From positions 248,001 to 312,000 of the forward strand of contig JAULSU010000004.1 in NCBI GenBank assembly GCA_030512335.1: DNA of 64,000 bases, in the 5' to 3' direction. Position numbers and translations under genes: made by a program. Positions 54,563 to 64,000 of this stretch are shown here, in pieces; position 1 is the stretch's first letter; each line of letters opens with the position of its first letter. This DNA comes from Immersiella caudata. Its lineage: Eukaryota > Ascomycota > Sordariomycetes > Sordariales > Lasiosphaeriaceae. The notes below the pieces were generated by a model. That model was given only the letters and a program-made list of their open reading frames with translations. It was not told the DNA's origin and made no database searches.

Positions 54563-55823
54563 TCAAAGCTCCACCGCAACAGGCGCCGTCGCAACACATC
54601 CCCCCGTTCCCGTTGACAAATACAGCGCATTCCCGCACGAAATAATATTACTCCTTCCCCTCGCCGTCATCACAACACTATTATCCTCCGGATTAACACA
54701 CCCCCTGACCCTAACATGCGTCCCCGCAGCCACTCCCGCATCCAGCTGGCTATCAGCAAGCAAAAACACCTGCAAAGAGTCGCCCGTTGCGCTGGAAGAC
54801 ACGTATAATCCTCGTACCTCGGTTTCTGATGGGAGCAGTGCTGCGTGCTCGACAAAGCCTTCGCTGTCTAGCTTCCATGTTGAGCCGGGGGTGGGGTTGG
54901 TATCGGGGAAGGCCTGCCATGCGACAAGCGAGTTGACGGTGTTCATGTAACGTGTACTGGAGTCGGGGAAGGGAGTTCGGATGCGCATTGCGCGACCGCG
55001 GGGCTTGCATGTGAGGGTCACGGTGGAGGTGGGGGTTGCGATGGTGACGGTGGTTGAGACGGAGGTGGCAATGTCGGTTTGGGTTGAGGTGACGGTTTCG
55101 GTGAGGGTGATGGTGTCGGTTTGGGTGCTGGAGGTTGTGATGGTTATGGAGGAGACTTGTACTTCGGTGCTGGACGCGGTTGAGATGACGGAAGTGAGGG
55201 TGTCGGAAGCGGCGACGGTGAGGGTTGAGATGGCCGCGGAGATGGTGATGGTGGTGGGCTCGACGCCGGCGCATTTGCAGGCTTTGGTGTAGAGCGACCA
55301 TTCGGGGCACACGGCCGAGGCGTAGTCGGGCAGCTCAGGGGCTATAGTCTGGCGGGCCTTGAGCGCCTCTTGGTAGTTGAACTGGGTCGAGGTGATGGTG
55401 ACGGGTGCTGACTGAATGTCGGTTTCAGTCGAGGCAACAGTGCTGGTGACGGTGGAGATGTCGGTCTGCGTGGATCCGACGATACTTGTGAGCTCGGTGA
55501 AAGTGAGTGTCTCGGTCGATGCTGTCTGGGTCTCGGTGGTCGTCGTAAGGGCGGTGGTGACGACGCTCTCAACTTCGGTCACTGTCTGGATGACAATGCT
55601 GGCGGACTCGGTCACGGTGACGACCAAGGCGGCTGAGCAGTCGGCGAGTCCGTCATTTTCATCTGAGATAGCTGTGATGGCGTCAGGCGTTAGCTCTCGA
55701 GCTCGGCTGTCCGCTGTTTCTCCAAGAATTACCTTTTAGACACAGATTACTCCGGCAACACGCAGCAGACGCCAACTGCAGCAGGGCAAGGCTCGAGGCC
55801 GCCACCAATCCAAGATTCCTCAT
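54563..55823 (-). CDS. Thr/Ser/Val-rich secreted protein (adhesin-like)
   Basis: Exons 55823-55733 and 55671-54563 (61-bp GT-AG intron), 399 residues. A signal peptide (MRNLGLVAASSLALLQLASA) is followed by ACCRSNLCLKA and DGLADCSAAL, the Cys-rich start of a known fungal secreted family. Long Thr/Ser/Val tracts with repeated ST-x-T-D/E-I words follow (for example TSIVGSTQTDIST), then a Cys pair (ACKCAG). The C-terminal domain of about 150 residues (SLVAWQAF, NPTPGSTWKLDSEGF) has no GPI signal. It is expected to be heavily O-mannosylated and secreted or wall-bound. Confidence 0.8.
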
Positions 55824-56553
55824 CGTGTAACGAATGACAATATTGCAAAAGAGCGACTGGAGTTAAAAAGTGCAACAAGCGACAATTGGATCCAACCCTC
55901 CAACGGGGAGCACGGAGTGGTCAAGAGACCCGGGATCGTTGGGACGGACCACCTTTTGACACGAACCTTCATTTCGACGGGGAACAGATCCTTGGGCTCT
56001 TGGTTTGCTGAAGCATGGATTGCACGATAGCAGCGTGGGTGTGTTTGGTCAAGCCCAGAGAAGCAACGTTTATTTGGGCAAAGCGCCTGATTTTGTTGGA
56101 ATCGGACCCACAATGACGACTGGTGATCCGCGCAGATGGATATCGACAAGTACGGTGAAGTTGATGACGGTGGTCGTACGTACCTGACACACCCTAACGC
56201 GACTGGGCCGCGTAATGCCGCTGAAAGTTCATCATCTGTACGTGTATTGAAATTTCAGTAATCCTTCGGAGCAAAAGTCCCAACCTCAGTGGATGATCTC
56301 ATGCACGCACCTGCATGGAAATCAATAGCGGCTCTGGGGTAATAAAAACAACCCCACAATCAGGATCCCTGCCGCTCTGCTGCTTTTCGGGTGCGCGATC
56401 GGGGTCACCGCATCGGTTGACGCCAATATAAAAGTTCAGGATCAGGCAACAAAAAGGTGCGCAGCGGCTGTACGCACCTCGAAGTCACTCGCTTCACGTA
56501 TGCGCTTCTGAAGGAAAAAGAAGGAAAAAAAAAAAAAGGTCTCTGGCTGACAG
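55824..56553. other. Intergenic region
   Basis: No coding support on either strand. It includes an A13 run at 56526-56538 just before the following pseudogene. Confidence 0.45.
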
Positions 56554-56820
56554 TTGGGATGGTGTTCGGATCTAGCAGTTAGCGACTCGGAGGGCATATT
56601 GATTCGGAACACGATGGTGTACGACTACAGCAAGACGTGTCGGCCCAAGCAGCAGCAAGCGGTGCTCCCTTTATGCGCCTTCGAACCCGCCAACGCCAAC
56701 GAGGTGGCCGTCTTGATCAGCCTGTTTAAGCAGACGCAATGGCAATTCGCTGTCAAGAGCAGCGGCCACGGCATGGCGGCTTCCCACACGCACATTGTCC
56801 CATCAATATTCGCATCCTGA
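56554..56820 (+). pseudogene. FAD-binding (BBE/PCMH-type) oxidoreductase, N-terminal fragment
   Basis: The fragment reads PLCAFEPANANEVAVLISLFKQTQWQFAVKSSGHG, matching the start of the PCMH FAD-binding domain of berberine-bridge-type oxidases (usual motif KSGGHA). The reading stops at 56818 and the rest of the enzyme (about 400 residues) is absent. It is a truncated relic. Confidence 0.65.
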
Positions 56821-57368
56821 TCGGCGTCAAGTCGGGAAGTGGAGAGGCGTGATGGGAAGCCTACAGGCAATGAACTCTCTAGTATGTTTCCACTAGTGAC
56901 ATGTACAGGTAGACCCATCAGAGTTCCACAACCCTCATGACTCGGAAAGTACACCGTATCAAAGGTCTTAGGCGGGCAGGCACTGACATAGTCCTCGCAA
57001 GCTGTTCCTCCAGCTCCACCTAACCCCCTCAGGCTCTTGCCGCCTAGAGGCAGCACTTTTCATCGGCTCCCTTAACTGCAATCCCCCACGGCTCTCCTAG
57101 AGATTTGTGTGGGACCCTTACTTGAGTTCAAGTTTGTCGGCGTTGATACTGTGATAGATACCTAGAGGAATTGCGCGGTTCACAACCTAGGTACGAGCTG
57201 GAGCCAATCATCTTCAGACAACGGCCAATGTCACGGGAAGGAAACAACGGCGAACCACAAAACCCGGCCAAGTGCGTCAAGCGTGGGGGGGGGGGTGGTC
57301 AGCGCACTGAACCCTGCCACTACCCCCGAGATGACCATCAAAGCTTCGATCATTTGTAGGGCTTGAAT
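56821..57368. other. Interval without a supported gene
   Basis: A minus-strand ORF of 143 codons (56625-57056) is mostly the antisense of the FAD fragment. A G9-10 run lies near 57285. Confidence 0.4.
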
Positions 57369-58060
57369 ATGGACCCCTGAGCATCGCAGCAAGCGCGGTC
57401 GGACTTTCGGCAACCATAATTCGCGCAGCAGTCACAGTAAAGCATTCCGTCGACGAGTTCAAGGACGCGCCCGGAATCGCGCGCGATATTGAGGATGAGA
57501 TCCGAGTCGTCCGGGCTGCTCTTCGGCAGGACGAGGCGGTCCTTCAGAGCGACAGCGGGGCTATCTGGCGCCTCGAGCTGGACGATGTCTTTAGTTTTTT
57601 CGGTTCAAGGTTGCGAGCATCTGCTGATAGAGATTGACGACGAGTTTCACGCCCTTTTGGTAGAGTAGATTGGCGAGCACGCCTGTCGATGTGGTAGAAT
57701 GGCGGTGAGATCCGCCGTTTGCTCGGAAGGCTGGCGACGAGAAAAGCGAGTTTGATGTTGCTGGTCCAGGCGCTGAGTCTGTGAGTTGATGCACTGCCTC
57801 CAAGTCGTTGGCGTTCCGGAGCTGAGAAGGTGGTGAACGGTGTTTTGCTGACGATGACCCGATAGCAATTCAATGCGCGAGATGCAAGATTTGCTACACC
57901 ATGACGTGCCACCTTGGTATCGCCAGACTTGGCCTCGAAGACATGGTTCCGACGTATCCAGCTGTAGCACCTGGAGAACTGGACTCGGCATCCTTCCATC
58001 ATCAGCTCTAATGTTGTGTCTTTGGCGACCGCGACTCAGTTCTCAGCGACACTCGATTCC
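57369..58060 (+). pseudogene. Fungal 'MDPLS' N-terminal domain gene, frameshifted
   Basis: The sequence at 57369 (ATGGACCCCTGAGC) would read MDPLS with one more C; as it stands the ATG frame ends after three codons. The next frame continues PLSIAASAVGLSATIIRAAV, KHSVDEFKDAPGIARDIEDE, VVRAALRQ and WRLELDDVF. Later pieces in other frames (FGRVDWRARLSMW, GGEIRRLLGRLATRKASLMLLVQALS) fit the same helical domain, which opens many fungal STAND proteins. Multiple indels and stops make it a pseudogene. Confidence 0.7.
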
Positions 58061-59470
58061 CATTTAACGAACTTCTCTTCGGCAGCAAGGTGTATCGCAG
58101 CACAGTAGCAAGAGTTTCGGAAGTGTCTGGAACAGTGGCCCGAGACACTTCGCTGGCAGTAGCAAGTGATGTGCATAGAGCGGTTTTGGCGAAACTTCGC
58201 GAAGCAAAAGAACAGATTCTATTCTCGGAAGCGCGGATGCAGCATCAATACGTGACAACGGTGACACGCCAGCAAATCCAGCCAGAACCTGAATCGCCGA
58301 GCTGGCTTCGAAATTCCACCGACGATGTCCATGCCGATACGCCGCCAACGCTAATGTAGATGCCAGCAGATCCAGCTGGTAGCCGGTGCCTGTTATATAC
58401 ACACACCCCATGGCCACTGAAGACGTCAAATGTGCCAGTGAGGCGGAAAAGGCAGAAAGGCTGATCGGGTGTGCATTGGACTGTGAAGGAGATGGCGGCA
58501 ATTTGGCAGTTGACGCATCATCATCAGCCATGTTCGAGCTTCCATCTGTCGCTCCGGACATTCAGAGTTCCAACGATAGCATGGATGCGAATTCGTGCGC
58601 TGAGCGCCTCGCGCATCCAGAAATCAGCAAAACGGCGAGTGATTCAGGGGGTTTGAACCGCTGGGGGACGGATATTGGACTGGAACGACGGAGCAGTCGG
58701 CAATTCCGGAAGGCGGCACCCCAGTCTCAGTCAGGGCCGGTCACAGGGCCAGTCGCTCTCAACAGTCTCTCTTGACAGGGTATTTTGAAGGAGGCAAGGG
58801 CCCCGGTAAAGGAGCCGACCGCGCGGGTGTGAGTATCTCCCTGCAGTACCAAGTCAAAAAATCATACAGCTCTCGCTGCTAGTTTTCCCGACGAGAATCG
58901 GATTGTTGCGCGCGACAAGCCTCGCAAGGCATCGAAGGGACGTCGGAGGCGAAGTCAATCGAGGCACAATGACTTGGGAAACAACCTAGGGCATATGGCC
59001 GCGGTTCAAAGCCAAATCGGAGAAACAGACGGCCTCTTATCAGTGACGGCAGTGCGCGGTAGCGTATCAGAAAACTCCCGAAAACTGTCAAGAACCAACA
59101 ACCCGAAACTCTTCGAGACGGTGGAGGACGCTATCCGAAGGCTTATTTTACCAGAATTGACTGCGCTAAAGTGGAACAAAGTCGGGGTACCAGTGTTGAT
59201 CGGACAGTGGCGGCGGTTGTCTGCCCGGAGCCGAAAAAGATAGAGAAAGACGCCATAGTAGAGGCAGTGGGTACGCAACACAACAAGGGCAATATCCGCA
59301 GACAAAACAGAGATATTCGGAGCCGACTCGAAGGGAATGATAGTCTCTTGTCGGGAGCAGCAGAGAGGGGCAGCACCCCAGAGGACCGATCTGCAGTTGA
59401 TACCGTAGAGGCACTAGAAGGGCGGTCTTCTGCTCTTCGAGACCGCGGGGTTGACTTTGGCAACGCTTAA
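58061..59470 (+). other. Possible downstream remains of the same gene, with an internal duplication
   Basis: Plus-strand frames change repeatedly: VASDVHRAVLAKLREAKEQI near 58160-58215, ASEAEKAERLIGCAL near 58440, then two similar segments, SQIGETDGLLSVTAVRGS from 59010 and SRLEGNDSLLSGAAERGS from 59321. The composition is helical and charged. No intact reading frame or recognised family; coding origin is likely but unproven. Confidence 0.35.
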
Positions 59471-59827
59471 CAGGCGCACTGCCCACTTCAGCGGCCGGGC
59501 CGTCTCAGGCAGCTGGTGTTGGCACAAGGATTCCGAGGTCTCAAAACAAGGCCAACCGGGGTGTCACCAATGGAGTGATTCGTTCCGAATCGGTTGTTGG
59601 ACAGCTGACTGAGCTGATTCGCCAACGCTGAAACTGGCCAAGGCAATTGCGGGGTGCTTTGGACGGACAAGTGATGAGAGGCCAACAACGGCAGGAGTGA
59701 ACGGCTGCGCCATTCCCAGGCAAGGGAACTGGGTGGCCTCAATTTGGTTTGTGGAATAAATAAGGCTCTCTTTTCAAACATGCTCGGTAGTGACGGGGAA
59801 TATCGTCTAGCTTTCCGGACTCTTCGC

Positions 59828-59868
59828 TTTTTTTTTTTTTTTGCTTTTTTTTTTTTAAAAAAAAAAAA
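59828..59868. promoter_or_regulatory. Poly(dT:dA) tract, T15-GC-T12-A12
   Basis: The T12-A12 part is a perfect palindrome about 130 bp upstream of the zinc-finger start codon. Poly(dA:dT) tracts commonly keep fungal promoters nucleosome-free. Homopolymer length may be affected by sequencing error. Confidence 0.6.
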
Positions 59869-59996
59869 CAAACTTTGGTGGCACCCGAAGCCGCACAGCG
59901 TGCACCTTCCCGATTATCTCTCGCAGACCCTACACTTCTCCACTATCCCTCATCTCGCCCAACAACTGCAATCGTCCAAATTTGAAGCTGCCTATC

Positions 59997-61226
59997 ATGC
60001 CCACAATGTCGTCCTGCAGCCAGTGTGGTCGTACATTTCCGAATAGTCAGGCGCTCCTACAGCACCGATCATCCAAACATCGCCACAATTGCCAAAAATG
60101 CGATCGCTCCTTCATGACAGCAATGAGCCTTGCAGACCACAAGCGCGGCCGTCACGGTCCACCACCCCCAAAAGCGACAAAAAGTTCCGCGAAGAGCCAG
60201 ATGGGTCCTCCCAAAAAGGAGGACGCCAACCGCTACTGCGGCGAATGTCGCAAATTCTTTCCCAACCCAAACGCTCTGAGACAGCATCTCCTCTCCGCCA
60301 CCCACGCCAGCGAGTTCCGGTGCTGCGACTGCGAGCGGAATTTCGTCAGCACGCAGGCGCTCATGCGGCATCTCCAGGACAAGGTTCACAAGCCCAAGCC
60401 GGCTCCTGTCCTGGAGAGAAGTCCCCCAACTTGTGACGAATGCAAGCGCCAGTTCCGGACTGAGGAGGCGTTACGACAGCATCGCTCCTCTGGTATCCAT
60501 CTGCCACGCACCTTTCCCTGCGCTGCTGGTGGGTGTGATAGTCGGTTTGGCAGTGCCGCCGGGATGCTACAGCACCTCGAGAGCGGGTCATGCTCGTCAG
60601 GGATGGATCGCCAGGAGTTGCACAATCTGGTCCTCCGGAGCGATCCCGAGGGGCTCATCAGCAGCCCGAGGGGTAATGTCCAGCATCTGCTGGAAGAAGC
60701 CAAGCACCAGCTGGTCAGGGAAATTGAGGATGGAAATTACATGTCCTTCACTGACGTCGACGATGCGGTCTCGCTGCGGTCGCGGAGTTCCTCAACCAGC
60801 GAGGTGATACTGACACCCTCGAGTACCATGATCTCTTCATCGTTGGCTTCCCCGATCTTGACGCCTACCTCTAGCTGCGCATCCACCGCATTGATGATGC
60901 CAACTAAGGGGAATACCCGGTGTCCCCTTTGCCCGCCAACTCGCCGTGCGTTTTCGACATCAAAGGCCCTCGAGCAGCACTTGCAGTCCGCTGCGCACGA
61001 CGCGCGGATATTTCACTGTCCCATCCCACCGCTTGCGTTTACCGAAATGGGAGTTCAAGGCAAGGCGGCGGTGAAGTGGTTCTCGACAGTTAGTAGCATG
61101 GCACAGCACGTTGAGAGCGGGGCATGCTCCACCAGCGGACTTGGTTTTGGCAAGATTTTGACGAACCTCGAGGCGCGAGTCATGGAGCTTGGACTGTCAA
61201 CGGGGCGGGTAATATGCAGCTCGTAG
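59997..61226 (+). CDS. C2H2 zinc-finger protein
   Basis: A single exon of 409 residues from ATG 59997 (MPTMSSCSQCG). At least five classical C2H2 fingers lie in the first half: CSQCGRTF, CQKCDRSF, CGECRKFF, CCDCERNF and CDECKRQF, each with paired His. A degenerate one (CAAGGCDSRF) and a C-terminal one (CPLCPPTRRAFSTSKALEQH) follow. A Ser-rich linker separates the sets and the last 80 residues hold another finger-like Cys/His pattern. It is probably a nuclear DNA- or RNA-binding protein; fungi have many such paralogues of unknown target. Confidence 0.88.
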   Translation: MPTMSSCSQCGRTFPNSQALLQHRSSKHRHNCQKCDRSFMTAMSLADHKRGRHGPPPPKATKSSAKSQMGPPKKEDANRYCGECRKFFPNPNALRQHLLSATHASEFRCCDCERNFVSTQALMRHLQDKVHKPKPAPVLERSPPTCDECKRQFRTEEALRQHRSSGIHLPRTFPCAAGGCDSRFGSAAGMLQHLESGSCSSGMDRQELHNLVLRSDPEGLISSPRGNVQHLLEEAKHQLVREIEDGNYMSFTDVDDAVSLRSRSSSTSEVILTPSSTMISSSLASPILTPTSSCASTALMMPTKGNTRCPLCPPTRRAFSTSKALEQHLQSAAHDARIFHCPIPPLAFTEMGVQGKAAVKWFSTVSSMAQHVESGACSTSGLGFGKILTNLEARVMELGLSTGRVICSS

Positions 61227-61273
61227 CTGGGCAAAGATCGATATGTAATGGTACTCGCTAGTAAATGCTCACG

Positions 61274-62471
61274 TTATCTCAACATGTCTCCTGGCTCCTC
61301 ACCCTTTCTATCCGCATTCGACTCGCCATTCTCACTCCCACTGGCACGATCCCAAACAGGACTCTTCGACGCATCCCACATGGTCGGCACCAACTCAACG
61401 TTCGACGCCGGAGGGTGGATCTGCACGCCAGGAGACTTTGACGCCTGGGTAGTCCGTCTGACGTGGCGGAAGAGGACTCGAAAGATGGGAATCGTCTGCG
61501 CAACAATGGTTGCGGCGGGCTCCAAAAAATTGAAGAGGAGCATGAACACCATGTAGTCTGCGAAGCAACGAGTGAGTTTCTGTGTGTCTATGAGGTTGGT
61601 GAGTCGAGGACATACTGTAATTGTAGTCTCCTTGGACGAATTGGAAAAAGGTGCGCATGATGACAACCACGCCTGTGATGGCGCCCAGGCTCATCGCTAC
61701 GCTGAGGCCGATCTTCTCTCGTCTCTCAAGCTGAAGCTTTCGAAGGATGAGCCAAGGGAGGAGAGCCAGGAGAACGTCGATGACGCCGCCGGTGCCTTCG
61801 GAGATGTTAGCTCAGTGATACGCCACACCCCGTCCCAAGCTGCAAACTCGAGATGAACGCAGTAGGGTGTGGTAGAATACGCACCCATAAAGCTCCCACC
61901 GAGGGACTGAAGAACCGGCAGCTCCCAGCACATCGGATGCGCCGGTCGAAAGATGGCCCTAGGATCGCCACAAGCCGGGATCCAAATCGAGAGCGACCCG
62001 GGGATCAAAATCAAGTTGGCCACAGCGATCATGAACCACAGGAAATACAAAAAGACACGCTCCTGCACGACCTTGGTCAGGGTGATTGCGAACGCGACCT
62101 TTGTCCAGCTCGTTGCCAGCGCGGCCAGCCACGTCGACGTGTTTTGGTATCGGAAGAATGCTCGTCTCGCGTCGTCGGACTCATCGTGGACAACGGCGAT
62201 GGTGCGGCTGACCAGAGCGCCTGCTACCAGTAAGAGGATCTGTGGTGGGGAGAGTTAGCAACGAGGCGCGTTGGCAATAGGGGGTAAGAAGGGAAAGGGA
62301 GTAACTTGAACCCACCCAAGAGACAGCGAGCACAAAATCATCCCACCAAAGCCGTGCAAAATGGACCCGACACCAACATCGAGCGCCAAGGAAAAGAGTC
62401 GACACGCTGATCAACACCCAAACGGCGACGTTGATCTCGGCGGATTGATCCTCCCCGCTGTACCCGGCCAT
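61274..62471 (-). CDS. Pth11/SAT4-type seven-TM rhodopsin-like protein
   Basis: Model: 62471-62316, 62239-61885, 61795-61616, 61557-61274, 324 residues; all three introns are GT-AG (76, 89 and 58 bp). TM segments include VAVWVLISVSTLFLGARCW, LWWDDFVLAVSWILLLVAGA, LYFLWFMIAVANLILI, VIDVLLALLPWLIL, IGLSVAMSLGAITGVVVIMR and YMVFMLLFNFLEPAATIVAQ. W.DD in the second helix, the R-K-L cytosolic loop and the EP..TI block are typical of the fungal SAT4/rhodopsin-domain family. No CFEM domain is present. It is likely a plasma-membrane sensor or scaffold. Confidence 0.85.
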
Positions 62472-63113
62472 GCTCAAAGTTCGGTTCCGGCCGCGTGTGA
62501 TAAGCTGCACAACATATATCGCTTCCAAGGAAACCAAGGACGCGGGCCCGGGAAGTGGCAGAGGGCAGCCCAGCAGATGCATATAAGCTGCCATTAAGGC
62601 AGGCCACACACGTGGCATTGTGTCGCATTCTGGATGTAAATCCGGGGAACTGGAGCTGGGCTCGGGCTGGGGGTTGACTTGCCCAGACGGCGGTCCCAAT
62701 GCCCAGATTCCATCATCCCATTTCGGGGACGTGCAGGACTCGATGAGGCGGCGCTTGGACGGGTGTCGCACCGAGCACACTCTAATTGGCCAGGATCGAC
62801 ACCGAGTCCACGAGAACTCGGAGTGCGCTTCAAATGCGGAAACCGAGCTCCGTGTCACGGTCTTGAGCTAAGCCTTTGGCTAAGCAAGAATAGAGGATGG
62901 GGTGCATCCCAGCGGTTGGTGATGCGCCGCATTGGCTCACTGGAGACAAGGGTTGTAACATCTGGTTTCCGCTGTCGTCGGAGACCGGCGATACCACAAG
63001 TCCCCAGCGTTGCCCTGAGAAGGAGCCAACTCGAACATAATCAGCAGTCTGAATCCCGCTCTTGATTGGCATGCTAACTCCCTTTTCTCCCATGACCGAA
63101 CTCCCCCCAACCA
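62472..63113. other. Intergenic region
   Basis: Promoter of the receptor gene and 3' flank of the acetyltransferase locus. Overlapping ORFs on both strands are unsupported. Confidence 0.45.
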
Positions 63114-63947
63114 CTACTTGCTGGCCTCTGGTCTAAACTCCATCAATGCCGTGCTCACACCCCCCGGGTCATCCTCGCCCCCCTCTGCCGTGATGGAGCA
63201 CAGGTCCTGAAACCCCAAAGATGCAAACAAGCTTTGCGGCATGTGAGCTGAACTGACGCATTGTGAGACTTAGCCCAGCTTGGACAAATCCCTCGCCCAC
63301 GCCGCCAAGCAAGTCCCATAACCCCGTTTCCAGTATGCAGGGTGTGCAATGACCACTGCAACAATTGAGTCGCCGTCTAGCATCCTTTCCTTGCGAGCAG
63401 CGCCGACAAGCGCTCCCCATGAGTTGTAGTGCTGGCGGTTGAGGTCTCGGCCGGGGTTATCCGGAAGTTGGGGGTAGGAGCCTGACAGCACCCCATGGTC
63501 AGTTTGGCGGACAGCAAAGAGTAGGGCAGGAAGAATGCAACGAAGATCGATTTCTTCGTGTCACTTACCTCGTGGATCCTTCATCTGTCTCCTCCTTGCA
63601 GATACCGGCTCCAGCTTCACAGTAATGACGCCGACCACGACCTTGGCGCCAGGCTCGGGAGCTTCCCAGCCGTTGTCGCTGGGAATGGTCGCGTCTGTCT
63701 TATCACTCTCGCGGGGGCTGTTCTCATCCTCTTGCACCAAGACGATGAAGTCGTCGCTCTTTATGGCGTTCTGGAACTGGGTGCGGTATGACAGGAAGGT
63801 GTCCTCGGGATACTTGTCGTGGTGCGGACGTTCCCATCTGGGAAGCGGGGAGTACCTGAAGCCCGTGGTGGCGACAATCCCAATGCGGAGCACATCGGAA
63901 GGGTTGGCGATGCGTTGAAGGCCGAGATCCAGGGGATCGGCAGTCAT
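63114..63947 (-). pseudogene. GNAT acetyltransferase with a premature TAA
   Basis: Exons 63947-63569 and 63481 onward (87-bp GT-AG intron). The GNAT core is visible: VVVGVITVKLEP, IVAVVIAHPAYWKRGYGTCLAAWA (acetyl-CoA loop R-x-x-G-x-G type) and, after a TAA at 63270-63272, MPQSLFASLGFQDL, the usual last strand. The frame continues from the TAA to a stop at 63114; read through, it would be about 248 residues, as it stands 196. The stop falls one residue before the V of the beta6 strand, so the product would lack part of the fold. Nonsense mutation or sequence error. Confidence 0.75.
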
Positions 63948-64000
63948 GATGGATGGCGTTGCTTGAGAAATAGCGGGTGGTTGGGCTGTTCCGCTGGGGA

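Noticed and set aside
54753..55310. His/Arg-rich 185-codon ORF
   Set aside because: Alternate frame of the Thr-rich secreted protein; composition is an artefact of ACC/GTG codons.
1..64000. CRISPR arrays, bacterial genes, prophage or viral genes
   Set aside because: None seen. Direct repeats present are microsatellites, LTR-like ends or coding repeats.

Overview
The window is nuclear DNA of a filamentous ascomycete (Pezizomycotina, probably Sordariomycetes). Genes carry short GT-AG introns of about 50-90 bp with CTAAC/CTGAC-type branch points. HET-domain, fungal NACHT/NLR-type and Pth11/SAT4-type receptor genes are present, and a tRNA-Ala(TGC) carries a 16-nt intron. No bacterial operons, CRISPR arrays or intact viral genes were seen.

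Positions 1-25.7 kb are a decaying accessory block. In order: a Tc1/mariner transposase remnant, the WD40 tail of an NLR, a HAD-phosphatase pseudogene, an intact secreted amidase, retroelement-like repeats, an intact ankyrin protein with the fungal 'MDPLS' N-terminal domain, a tandem Kex2-type repeat remnant, the tRNA, a HET gene with two lesions, an older HET pseudogene, an ankyrin fragment, AT-rich DNA and repeats, an NLR (NACHT) gene broken by one stop codon, another repeat copy, and a third HET pseudogene. Most of the families (HET, NACHT, WD40, ankyrin) are those used for nonself recognition and incompatibility.

Positions 25.7-64 kb are gene-rich and mostly intact: a UstYa/DUF3328-like membrane protein, a PAQR/haemolysin-III receptor, a broken polytopic membrane protein, a secreted protein of four related Cys/Trp domains, a secreted TIM-barrel-like protein, two Cys-rich single-TM surface proteins, a HET gene, a serine beta-lactamase-like hydrolase, a glycine-zipper protein, a chromate transporter, a second HET gene, a long glycine-zipper protein, an F-box-like protein, a third single-TM surface protein, a Thr-rich secreted protein, several small pseudogenes, a C2H2 zinc-finger protein, a Pth11-like receptor and a GNAT gene with a late stop.

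The genes do not form one obvious pathway. Two themes stand out: self/nonself recognition (five HET loci, two NLR remnants, two genes with the fungal N-terminal domain) and the cell surface (at least six secreted or single-TM proteins plus two receptors). The most novel candidate is the 75-bp tandem coding repeat at 11.90-12.09 kb. It looks like a Kex2-processed repeat precursor (RiPP or pheromone type), and a double-HxxHC UstYa-like gene lies about 14 kb away. All gene models were spliced by eye. Their frames close exactly, but they were not checked against transcripts or databases.
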